DNA from: Synergistales bacterium
GTDB lineage: Bacteria; Synergistota; Synergistia; Synergistales; Thermovirgaceae
Assembly (NCBI GenBank): GCA_018434645.1
Contig: JAHDOX010000058.1
Coordinates: forward strand, 1-7,668
Direction of reading: 5' to 3'
Length of the DNA stretch: 7,668 nucleotides
A program made the position numbers and the translations under genes. Below the pieces are notes generated by a model, which worked only from the letters and a program-made list of their open reading frames with translations, searched no databases and was not told the origin of the DNA. Positions 1 through 5,193 of the stretch are shown piece after piece. The stretch's first letter is position 1. Each line of letters begins with the position of its first letter.

Positions 1-102
1 AGAAGAAGCGAAGAATATCAGCGTAGAGAACCGCCGTGGTACGGAACCGTACGCCCGGTGGTGTGAGAGGCCGGGGGAAGCAATTCCCCCGGCCTACTCG
101 AT
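1..102 (+). mobile_element. Group II intron, 3' end (partial)
   Basis: This is the 3' terminus of a bacterial group II intron, a self-splicing retroelement that normally encodes a reverse transcriptase/maturase. Only the last ~100 bases are in the window; the maturase gene and 5' half lie upstream of base 1. The call rests on RNA structure, namely a domain V-like hairpin at about 30-62 followed directly by a domain VI hairpin at 65-99 with a GNRA loop and one unpaired A. The sequence at 94-102 (CTACTCGAT) resembles typical bacterial intron ends and finishes in the A-pyrimidine dinucleotide expected of group II introns. The intron boundary is placed at 102, with 103 possible. The frame from base 1 is open to a TGA at 64-66, but it reads through domain V, so I do not call it as a protein end. 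Confidence 0.8.
28..99 (+). ncRNA. Group II intron domains V and VI
   Basis: Domain V: 30-36 (ACCGCCG) pairs with 56-62 (CGGTGGT), including one G-U. An upper stem of 39-43 with 48-52 is capped by 44-47. The CGC at 32-34 fits the catalytic-triad position, with CGC in place of the more common AGC. Domain VI: 68-79 pairs with 84-95 around a GCAA tetraloop (80-83). A96 is bulged, and 65-67 pairs with 97-99. A96 is therefore the predicted branch-point adenosine, six to seven bases before the 3' splice site, which is the normal spacing. The pairings are seen directly; domain identity is from knowledge of group II introns. I cannot assign the intron class from this fragment. Confidence 0.78.
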
Positions 103-130
103 TCTGGATAAGTTGCTTGTTCCGGGTTTT

Positions 131-226
131 TTAGCGGTTTTTTGACCCCGCAGTTTTCTTTACGCACCACAAAGTGCCGCCCCAAACCAAAAGAAGGATC
201 AAAATCATGTATAATTGCCAACCCAT
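131..226 (-). CDS. Putative MetS-type small subunit of NSS transporter (31 aa)
   Basis: This is a 31-residue predicted single-span membrane microprotein. It begins MGWQLYMILILLLVWGG, so a hydrophobic helix runs from about residue 5 to 21, followed by a basic tail (residues 23-31, with KK and a final KNR). The hydrophobic helix ending in VWGG and the positive tail resemble the small subunits of MetP/MetS-type NSS importers, which are 30-60 residues long and encoded beside the large subunit. The start is supported by an excellent ribosome site: AGGAGG on the minus strand (239-234), seven bases before the ATG. It lies downstream of, and on the same strand as, the NSS transporter, so it may be its partner. 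Unusually, 361 bp of repeat-rich DNA separate the two, where such pairs normally almost touch. The gene ends 28 bp from the group II intron. Identification is by context and general motif, not by alignment. Confidence 0.66.
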   Translation of the reverse strand: MGWQLYMILILLLVWGGTLWCVKKTAGSKNR

Positions 227-240
227 CAGGATACCTCCTC
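227..240 (-). promoter_or_regulatory. Ribosome binding site of the microprotein
   Basis: On the minus strand, GAGGAGGT (240-233) precedes the ATG at 226-224. The AGGAGG core is seven bases from the start. This near-perfect Shine-Dalgarno sequence in a non-coding, repeat-bearing region is the main sequence evidence that the 31-codon frame is translated. Confidence 0.65.
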
Positions 241-303
241 TACCAAAAAATTAGGAGACCGCCCCACAAACTTGAACCTTATCGGCATTATCCCTGCAGA
301 CCG

Positions 304-332
304 ACACACGTGCTTCAGGCCGTGTGTTTTTT
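304..332 (+). terminator. Intrinsic terminator hairpin, repeat copy 1
   Basis: ACACACG (304-310) pairs with CGTGTGT (321-327). Two further pairs, 312-313 with 319-320, follow a bulged T at 311. Six T residues (327-332) come next. The T-run is on the plus-strand side only, so it would stop plus-strand transcription, for example read-through from the intron, and not the minus-strand transporter mRNA. Confidence 0.6.
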
Positions 333-371
333 GTCTTTGACTTTTCAGCGACTGAACCTTATCGACGTCGT

Positions 372-377
372 TATAAT
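372..377 (+). promoter_or_regulatory. Candidate -10 box of the repeat unit
   Basis: A perfect TATAAT lies seven bases upstream of where the inverted arm at 385 begins, so a start at about 384 would make the arm the RNA 5' end. No good -35 hexamer lies at 16-18 bp spacing (349-354 reads CGACTG). TTGACT at 337-342 is 29 bp away, too far for a normal promoter. In copy 2 the same box is TATAAG (509-514). AT-rich chance matches are possible. Confidence 0.35.
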
Positions 378-383
378 TTTTCC

Positions 384-469
384 CTCGGTCTGCAGGCCTC
401 GAAAATACAAATAGATGCGCTGGAATATCCCTGCAGACCGACACACGGGCTTCAGACCGTGTGTTTTTT
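384..469 (+). ncRNA. Possible small structured RNA across the repeat junction
   Basis: Starting seven bases after the TATAAT at 372-377, an RNA here would open with TCGGTCTGCAGG (385-396). This arm pairs perfectly over 12 bp with CCTGCAGACCGA (430-441) around a 33-nt loop. It would then run straight into an intrinsic terminator: 441-448 pairs with 457-464, followed by six Ts at 464-469. The terminal A441 is shared between the two helices. The result is a compact ~85-nt two-hairpin RNA, the form of many bacterial small RNAs. Only this junction combines the consensus -10 of copy 1 with the stronger terminator stem of copy 2. The -35 is poor and no conservation data are available, so this is inference from structure. 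It could instead be a duplicated terminator region with no transcript of its own. Confidence 0.33.
441..469 (+). terminator. Intrinsic terminator hairpin, repeat copy 2
   Basis: ACACACGG (441-448) pairs perfectly with CCGTGTGT (457-464) around an 8-nt loop, followed by T464-T469. It is stronger than the copy 1 hairpin because T311 is a G here (448), which extends the stem to eight pairs. It is oriented for plus-strand termination. Confidence 0.65.
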
Positions 470-587
470 GTCTTTGACTTTTCAGCGATTGAACTTTATC
501 GACGTCGTTATAAGTTTTCCCTCGGTCTGCAGGCCTCGAAAATACAAATAGATACGCTGGAATATCCCTGCAGACCGACGTAAAATG

Positions 588-2060
588 TTATTCAGTCGCC
601 TCAAACTTGCTGGTCATCCTGTCGGCAAGCCAGTTGTTTAGTACAAGGAAGACCACCACCATGATTCCCCACTGGTAAATTATGGTGCCCACGGTAAAGG
701 TGTACTCCGAAATGGGCAGCCACTTCATGTAGCTATCTGGATACCAGCTTGCGGCCTGTTTTATCCACCACCCGAAGATGATGACGAACCACACGGGGAA
801 GAGGTAAATCAGCTTCCACATCCAGGCGGCCTTCAGGTCCGAAACGGGCTCGATGTACTCTTCCCAGATCTTGTTTACGCCGACCTTAATGGCTCCGATG
901 GAAAAGAACAGTCCGCTGAGAAGCAGCCCGACGCCCCAGACAAAGTCCTGGTTGTCCAGGAAACTGATGCTCATGGACGAAGGAAGCCCCAAAACAGTGA
1001 TGCCTATGCCCGCAGCCAATGCAGCCTTGTGGCGGGGCCATCCCGCGTCCATGAAAAGCCGAACGCCCAGCTCTACCATGGCAAGGAGTGAGCTCAATGC
1101 GGCGAAAATAAGCGCAAGGAAGAAAAGCCCGGCGAATAGCGCGCCGCCCGGCATGACGGTAAAAAGCTTTGTCAGGTGGATGAAAGCCAGCCCCGTGTTT
1201 CCGGAAGCGACGGCGGCCTGGGGATCTTCGGAAAGGGCGAATATGGTCGGAATGATTGCCATGGCGGCGAGAAGGCCCGCGGAAGTGTCGGCGAAAGCGA
1301 TGGTCGTCGCGTTCAGGGAGATGTCTTCAGTCTTTTTTACGTATACGTAGTATGTCAGAAGAAGTCCCCATCCTGCTCCGGTAGACCATGCCACCTGGGT
1401 AAAGGCCTCGAGCCAAAGACGTCCCTGGAGAAAGGTATTGAATTTTGGTTCGAAAAGGAACTGGAGTCCCTTGACGGCTCCCGGAAGCATTACGGCGCGT
1501 ATGGCCAGGATTATGAGCAGCACGAAGAGCGAAGGGATAAGGATCTTGTTGATCTTCTCCAGCCCTTGGGAGACTCCCTTGAAAATAACGATGGTGGCTA
1601 TGACCATGGAGAAGATATGCCACGGGACCATGGCCCCCGGTGTGGTGGAAAAGGCGGTCCAAAGAGCCTCAGTGTCGAGTCCCGGCTTTATGACGCCTGT
1701 CAGGACGTAAACGAAATACCTTACGCACCAGCCCGTTACGACGGCGTAATAGAAGGCGATTCCAAGCGAAATCCAGGCCACACAGCCGCCGGCCCAGGTC
1801 CATTTGCGCCCCATCATTACCTTGAAGGACCCGATAACGCCCATCCTGGAGATTTTGCCCCAGACTTCTTCTGCCATTAAGAGCGGAATCGCCCAGAGGA
1901 ACAATCCTATGAGAACAGCTATAACAAAGGCTCCGCCGCCTTGTGCCGCCGCGACTCGGGGAAAGCGCCAGATGTTTCCTGTACCGACGGCCATGCCTAT
2001 GGCCGAGAAGATAAGTCCCCATCGGGTTACCCACTGGTCGGCTTTTTTGATTTCCGCCAT
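588..2060 (-). CDS. NSS-family sodium-dependent amino acid transporter
   Basis: This is a Na+-coupled inner-membrane symporter of the neurotransmitter:sodium symporter (SLC6/LeuT-fold) family, probably importing an amino acid. The 490 residues match the family size and show about 12 membrane segments. TM1 (13-35) holds the signature GMAVGTGNIWRFP (22-34); its Asn29 corresponds to the LeuT residue that binds both Na1 and substrate. TM6 (about 218-242) has the unwound glycine-rich stretch STGAGWG (226-232). TM8 (about 304-330) contains ALSSLLAMVE, with the serines expected at Na2. The start ATG is preceded by GAGGAGG on the minus strand (2077-2071), ten bases away, slightly long. Exact substrate cannot be read from sequence; methionine/alanine-type importers are the members that use a small subunit, and one is predicted at 131-226. 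The gene is divergent from thrS. Confidence 0.9.
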   Translation of the reverse strand: MAEIKKADQWVTRWGLIFSAIGMAVGTGNIWRFPRVAAAQGGGAFVIAVLIGLFLWAIPLLMAEEVWGKISRMGVIGSFKVMMGRKWTWAGGCVAWISLGIAFYYAVVTGWCVRYFVYVLTGVIKPGLDTEALWTAFSTTPGAMVPWHIFSMVIATIVIFKGVSQGLEKINKILIPSLFVLLIILAIRAVMLPGAVKGLQFLFEPKFNTFLQGRLWLEAFTQVAWSTGAGWGLLLTYYVYVKKTEDISLNATTIAFADTSAGLLAAMAIIPTIFALSEDPQAAVASGNTGLAFIHLTKLFTVMPGGALFAGLFFLALIFAALSSLLAMVELGVRLFMDAGWPRHKAALAAGIGITVLGLPSSMSISFLDNQDFVWGVGLLLSGLFFSIGAIKVGVNKIWEEYIEPVSDLKAAWMWKLIYLFPVWFVIIFGWWIKQAASWYPDSYMKWLPISEYTFTVGTIIYQWGIMVVVFLVLNNWLADRMTSKFEATE

Positions 2061-2299
2061 TCGTTTATTCCCTCCTCACAGTTTCTCTGATACTGACCTT
2101 TCGGGAATTGAAAACAAACAAGGAATTTGCTCTCGCTGCGCTCTGTTGAAAGGGATTTTTGAGTTTTTCTGTTTCTCACCGACCTTTCCGGCCCTGGATT
2201 GGCTTAGAAGAAGTCTGATATTGCTGCATATGGCGAGTTGTATCATGCCTAAATTCAACTTGCAGTACGAAGTTAAAGGCCTGTAAAACGTGCTTGTTT

Positions 2300-2328
2300 A
2301 TTATAAGACAAACTCGCCGGCTTTTCCA
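2300..2328 (-). promoter_or_regulatory. Promoter of the NSS transporter
   Basis: On the minus strand, TGGAAA (2328-2323; four of six matches to TTGACA) is followed after exactly 17 bp by a perfect TATAAT (2305-2300). The predicted start is about 2293, leaving an untranslated leader of about 230 nt before the ATG at 2060. It is the best sigma-70-type match on that strand in this gap. Confidence 0.55.
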
Positions 2329-2411
2329 GTATGCAAATGAGAACGGAGAAACAATTCCGGGGCAAAAGGCGCATATACGTTAGCCTGCATAGGACGACCC
2401 AACCCCGGCTG

Positions 2412-2420
2412 TGTTACAAT
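2412..2420 (+). promoter_or_regulatory. Extended -10 promoter of thrS
   Basis: TG-T-TACAAT (2412-2420) is an extended -10 with five of six matches to TATAAT. The predicted start is near 2427, about 45 nt before the thrS ATG. The -35 region (around 2391-2397) is poor, which an extended -10 can tolerate. The infC promoter shows the same TGTGTTA(C/T)A(A/G)T arrangement. Confidence 0.5.
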
Positions 2421-2471
2421 GCAAAAACGGCGTGACCGGGTTCATCCGCTGGAATTAAGGAGGCGATAAAA

Positions 2472-4370
2472 ATGCCGGAGTTTACAGGTCCGGAGGGACG
2501 GGTTCTTGAAAACGAATCGCCGATAAAGGTGAAAGAAATACTAAAGAAATGGAAATCGGCCAAAGGTGTGGTGGCTGCACTTGTCGATGATGTCGCCACC
2601 GACCTTGGGGCGGAGATTGCCTCCGATGCCGAGGTGCTTCCCATAGAAGGGGACTCCAGGCTGGGGCTTCAGATCCTCAGGCATTCCGCTTCCCACCTGA
2701 TGGCGCAGGCGGTAAAAAGGCTTTATCCGGGAACGCGTCTGGGAATCGGACCGGCCATAGAAGACGGTTTCTATTATGATATGGATATTCCGGAACAGTT
2801 GGGCGAGGACGACCTTGATACCATAGAAAAGGAAATGAGAAGGATAGCAAAGGAAAACCTGCCGGTCACGAGGGAGATTCTTCCGAAAGAGGAAGCGGAG
2901 AAGCTTTTCGCCGAACGTGACGAAATATACAAGATCGAATTGATAAAAGAACTCGAAGGTGACTCCGTAACCACCTACAGACAGGGGGAGTTCGTGGACC
3001 TTTGCCGAGGCCCGCACGTGGAAAACACGTCCGTGCTGAAACATTTCCGGCTTCTTTCCGTCGCAGGCGCCTACTGGAGAGGCAACGAGAGCAACAAGAT
3101 GCTGACGCGTATTTACGGTACGGCCTTCGCGTCGAAAGAGGCCCTGGAGGAATACATTAACAGGATCGAAGAGGCTAAAAAGAGGGACCACAGGAAGCTC
3201 GGCAGGGAACTGGACCTTTTCAGCCTGCAGCCGGAAGCGCCCGGTTTTCCCTTTTTCCATTCAAAGGGCATGGTGGTCGTAAACAAGCTTGTGGACTTTT
3301 GGAGAAAAGAGCACACAAGGCGTGGTTACACCGAAATAAAGACACCTCTTATACTGGATCGTGACCTGTGGATACGCTCGGGGCACTGGGATCATTACAG
3401 GGAAAACATGTATTTCACCGAAATAGACGAACGTCCATTTGCCGTAAAGCCCATGAACTGTCCGGGCGGCATGCTTGTATACAAGAGCCAGATAAGAAGC
3501 TACAGGGATCTGCCGCTAAGGATGGCCGAGCTGGGGACGGTACACAGGCACGAACGTTCGGGTGTGCTGCACGGGCTCATGCGGGTGCGGTGTTTCACCC
3601 AGGATGATGCCCACCTTTACGTCAGGCCGGATCAGATAAAGGATGAAATCCTCGGTATTATGGACCTGGTCCACTATATCTACACCGATGTCTTCGGCTT
3701 CCCCTACCGGGTGGAGTTGTCCACCCGGCCCGAAAAGGCCATGGGCGACCCAGGTATGTGGGAGGTAGCCGAAAGAGACCTCCAGGAGGCTCTCGAGGAA
3801 GCCGGGGTGCCCTACAGGATAAATCCGGGCGATGGTGCCTTTTACGGTCCCAAGATAGACTTCCATCTTGAAGACTGCATAGGAAGGACATGGCAATGTG
3901 GAACCATTCAGCTGGATTTCCAGATGCCGGAAAAGTTCGATATAAGCTATATCGGCCCCGACGGGGCACAGCACCGTCCGGTCATGCTTCACAGAACTAT
4001 CTACGGGAGCCTGGAGCGGTTTTTCGGCATTCTTATAGAACACTACGCGGGCGCCTTTCCCTATTGGCTGGCGCCCGTACAGGTGCGGATAATCCCTGTT
4101 TCTGAGGACCATCTGGAGTATGCGGCGGAAGTAAAAGCAAACCTGATGGAAAAGGAAATCCGGATTGACACGGACATCAGGGATGAGAAGCTCGGGAAAC
4201 GTATACGGGACGCCCAGATTCAAAAAATACCCTACATGGTTGTTGTCGGGGACAGGGAAGCCCGGACGCAAACGTTGGCGGTACGGGAAAGGACGAAAGG
4301 TGATTTGGGATCGATGACGCTTTCCGGTTTCCTGGAGCACCTCGAAACCCTGCCTGACCCTACCCGATGA
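2472..4370 (+). CDS. thrS: Threonyl-tRNA synthetase
   Basis: This cytoplasmic class II synthetase charges tRNA-Thr with threonine and edits Ser-tRNA-Thr. It has 632 residues, full length for bacterial ThrRS. An N-terminal TGS domain (about 1-60) is followed by the editing domain with HxxxH at 71/75 (HSASH) and Cys178/His182 (CRGPH). In the catalytic core the zinc ligands are Cys330 (MNCPGG), His381 (QDDAH) and His507 (MLHRT), each offset by four from the E. coli residues as I remember them. Motif 2 lies near 355-375 (HRHERSG) and motif 3 near 511-522 (YGSLERFFGI). The anticodon-binding domain fills about 535-630. AAGGAGG lies just upstream of the ATG. No T-box is visible, so regulation is not by the Firmicute mechanism. 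It heads the conserved thrS-infC-rpmI-rplT cluster, though infC has its own promoter signal. Confidence 0.98.
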   Translation: MPEFTGPEGRVLENESPIKVKEILKKWKSAKGVVAALVDDVATDLGAEIASDAEVLPIEGDSRLGLQILRHSASHLMAQAVKRLYPGTRLGIGPAIEDGFYYDMDIPEQLGEDDLDTIEKEMRRIAKENLPVTREILPKEEAEKLFAERDEIYKIELIKELEGDSVTTYRQGEFVDLCRGPHVENTSVLKHFRLLSVAGAYWRGNESNKMLTRIYGTAFASKEALEEYINRIEEAKKRDHRKLGRELDLFSLQPEAPGFPFFHSKGMVVVNKLVDFWRKEHTRRGYTEIKTPLILDRDLWIRSGHWDHYRENMYFTEIDERPFAVKPMNCPGGMLVYKSQIRSYRDLPLRMAELGTVHRHERSGVLHGLMRVRCFTQDDAHLYVRPDQIKDEILGIMDLVHYIYTDVFGFPYRVELSTRPEKAMGDPGMWEVAERDLQEALEEAGVPYRINPGDGAFYGPKIDFHLEDCIGRTWQCGTIQLDFQMPEKFDISYIGPDGAQHRPVMLHRTIYGSLERFFGILIEHYAGAFPYWLAPVQVRIIPVSEDHLEYAAEVKANLMEKEIRIDTDIRDEKLGKRIRDAQIQKIPYMVVVGDREARTQTLAVRERTKGDLGSMTLSGFLEHLETLPDPTR

Positions 4371-4372
4371 GC

Positions 4373-4401
4373 TTGCGCCGCCGATGTGTCTGTGTTATAG
4401 T
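4373..4401 (+). promoter_or_regulatory. Promoter of the infC-rpmI-rplT operon
   Basis: TTGCGC (4373-4378) is followed after exactly 17 bp by TATAGT (4396-4401). TG at 4393-4394 makes an extended -10. Transcription would start near 4408, leaving a leader of about 200 nt. TTGACA at 4408-4413 is a perfect -35 hexamer, but the nearest -10-like boxes sit at 14 bp (TATAAA, 4428) or 16 bp (TAAAAA, 4430), so a second start further downstream is possible. Confidence 0.5.
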
Positions 4402-4452
4402 CCTTTTTTGACATAAGCCGGGAGCCGTATAAAAAACCTATAAAGCAAAAGA

Positions 4453-4580
4453 GGGGAGACCATTCCCCCACCTGCTGACGCCCAGGGCTGTTTACAGGTC
4501 GGAATTCGGGAAGAAAGAAAGCGACTTTCCCGAATGATTAGTTGATGCCGGGCGAATTAAAGCCCGGCATTTAATTTATA
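4453..4580 (+). promoter_or_regulatory. Structured infC leader with attenuator-like hairpin
   Basis: Four hairpins precede infC. GGGGA (4453-4457) pairs with TCCCC (4464-4468). ACCTG (4470-4474) pairs with CAGGT (4495-4499), enclosing a possible GCC/GGC stem. ATTCGGGAA (4504-4512) pairs with TTCCCGAAT (4527-4535). ATGCCGGGC (4545-4553) pairs perfectly with GCCCGGCAT (4562-4570) and is followed by the T/A-rich TTAATTTATAATT. The last can act as a terminator before infC, as in the L20-leader type of autoregulation known from infC-rpmI-rplT operons in Firmicutes. AATTCG (4503-4508) could alternatively pair with CGAATT (4553-4558) in the terminator region. I cannot verify membership of the known leader family. 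The final hairpin could also simply end thrS transcripts. Confidence 0.42.
4545..4580 (+). terminator. Terminator/attenuator hairpin before infC
   Basis: A perfect 9-bp GC-rich stem (4545-4553 with 4562-4570) around an 8-nt loop is followed by an interrupted T tract (TTAATTTATAATT). It lies 38 bases before the infC start codon. It would terminate thrS read-through and leader transcripts, either constitutively or conditionally. The T tract is weaker than a textbook one, which suits partial read-through. Confidence 0.55.
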
Positions 4581-4594
4581 ATTAAAACAAAACC

Positions 4595-4611
4595 GGAGGT
4601 GACGGACAATA
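4595..4611 (+). promoter_or_regulatory. infC ribosome binding site and ATA start codon
   Basis: GGAGGTGA (4595-4602) lies six bases before ATA (4609-4611), the first codon of the conserved IF3 N-terminus. An in-frame TGA at 4600-4602 rules out any start further upstream. Between it and the conserved sequence there is no ATG, GTG or TTG. Non-canonical infC starts (AUU in E. coli) are known to be discriminated against by IF3 itself, which gives negative autoregulation. Confidence 0.85.
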
Positions 4612-5193
4612 GCTAAAAGAAGTGACGAACCAAGAATCAATGAGGAAATCAGAGCAAAGGAAGTTCTGCTCATCGACGACCAGGGAGTAAAAGTCGGCGT
4701 TGTTCCGGTCGGCAAGGCCCTTGCTCTCGCGGAGGAGCGGGAACTGGACCTGGTGGAGGTGGCGCCTCAGGCCGACCCGCCCGTATGTCGAATTCTTGAT
4801 TACGGGAAGTACAAATACCAGCAGCAGAAACGCGAAAAAGACGCCCGCAGGAAGACCAAGAGCCAGACCGTAAAGGAAATGAAGATGCGGCCTAAAATTG
4901 ATCAGCACGATTACGAGTTCAAGACCAAGGCTATTAAAAGTTTCCTCGAGGCAGGGCACCGGGTCAAGGTAGCGGTTTTCTTCAGGGGAAGGGAGATGGC
5001 CTTTCTCGACAGGGGGCGCGAGGTGCTTGAAAAAGTGATGAAAGATTGCGAGGGACTTGGTAAAGTCGAAGTGCCCCCCAGGATGGAGGGGCGGTATATG
5101 CGCATGATGCTGTCTCCCATCCCGCAAAAGCAAAAGTCACAAAAAACGGAAGCGGATTCTCGAAAAGTCAGCTTGCCGGAGAAGGAAAATTGA
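4609..5193 (+). CDS. infC: Translation initiation factor IF-3 (ATA start)
   Basis: IF-3 binds the 30S subunit, prevents premature 50S joining and checks start-codon/initiator-tRNA pairing. The frame from ATA gives 194 residues, slightly longer than the usual ~170-180. The N-terminal domain begins AKRSDEPRINEEIR and continues with LIDDQGVKVG. The central LDLVEVAPQADPPVCRILDYGKYKY region (about 46-70, split here by domain) is the IF3 signature, followed by a lysine-rich linker and the C-terminal domain (KIDQHDYEFKTK, FFRGREM). A hydrophilic tail of about 20 residues after MMLSPIP is extra. The first canonical start codon is GTG at residue 49, inside the conserved N-domain, so a start there would delete essential sequence. 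It is the first gene of the IF3-L35-L20 operon, with a structured leader. Confidence 0.95.
   Translation: MAKRSDEPRINEEIRAKEVLLIDDQGVKVGVVPVGKALALAEERELDLVEVAPQADPPVCRILDYGKYKYQQQKREKDARRKTKSQTVKEMKMRPKIDQHDYEFKTKAIKSFLEAGHRVKVAVFFRGREMAFLDRGREVLEKVMKDCEGLGKVEVPPRMEGRYMRMMLSPIPQKQKSQKTEADSRKVSLPEKEN

Larger units (their letters stand above)
289..580. repeat. Tandem repeat, 137-bp unit, about 2.1 copies
   Basis: Two full units (289-425 and 426-562) and an 18-bp start of a third (563-580) repeat with a period of exactly 137 bp. The full units differ at six positions (311/448, 319/456, 352/489, 358/495, 377/514, 417/554), about 96% identity. Each unit carries the 12-mer CCTGCAGACCGA near its start and its exact reverse complement further in. 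This gives five invariant arms in alternating orientation at 293-304, 385-396, 430-441, 522-533 and 567-578. A plus-strand terminator hairpin follows the first two direct arms. The array ends about 8 bp from the transporter stop codon. Part of another unit appears to survive at 273-284, identical to 353-364. The array occupies most of the 361-bp gap between the transporter and the microprotein; no protein gene is supported in it. Confidence 0.92.
2061..2471. other. Divergent intergenic region, transporter / thrS
   Basis: These 411 bp hold the outward-facing promoters of the transporter (minus) and thrS (plus). A minus-strand promoter at 2300-2328 implies a transporter leader of about 230 nt. 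A plus-strand extended -10 at 2412-2420 gives thrS a leader of about 45 nt. I see no T-box, since the TGGNACCGCG element is absent, and no riboswitch I recognise. No convincing gene lies here. Confidence 0.6.

Noticed and set aside
1..66. Possible C-terminus of the intron-encoded protein (frame from base 1 to TGA 64-66)
   Set aside because: The open frame reads through domain V, whose bases are constrained as RNA. The real maturase stop is most likely upstream of the window.
18..221. 67-aa minus-strand ORF over the intron end
   Set aside because: It overlaps the microprotein in another frame, runs through the structured intron RNA and starts at a TTG without its own Shine-Dalgarno sequence.
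226..444. 72-aa minus-strand ORF just upstream of the microprotein
   Set aside because: It lies in the repeat, its composition looks non-coding, and it ends on the microprotein ribosome site by chance.
142..551. Two plus-strand ORFs (142-414, 324-551) ending in the same ~40-residue peptide
   Set aside because: They are a by-product of the tandem repeat. The unit length (137) is not a multiple of three, four of the five substitutions inside the shared peptide change the amino acid, and neither has a ribosome site.
289..580. CRISPR array
   Set aside because: The whole 137-bp unit is repeated, including any would-be spacers. The arms are 12 bp and alternate in orientation, and no cas genes are seen.
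2076..2258. 60-aa leader ORF upstream of the transporter on the minus strand
   Set aside because: It starts with TTG (or an internal ATG) without a good ribosome site, has no recognisable domain, and probably arises by chance in the leader.
2427..2471. T-box leader for thrS
   Set aside because: The predicted leader is only ~45 nt and the TGGNACCGCG element is absent from the whole upstream region.
3516..4340. Long (274-aa) antisense ORF inside thrS, and similar long frames antisense to the transporter and ktrB
   Set aside because: They mirror strongly conserved genes on the opposite strand, lack ribosome sites and encode no recognisable domains.
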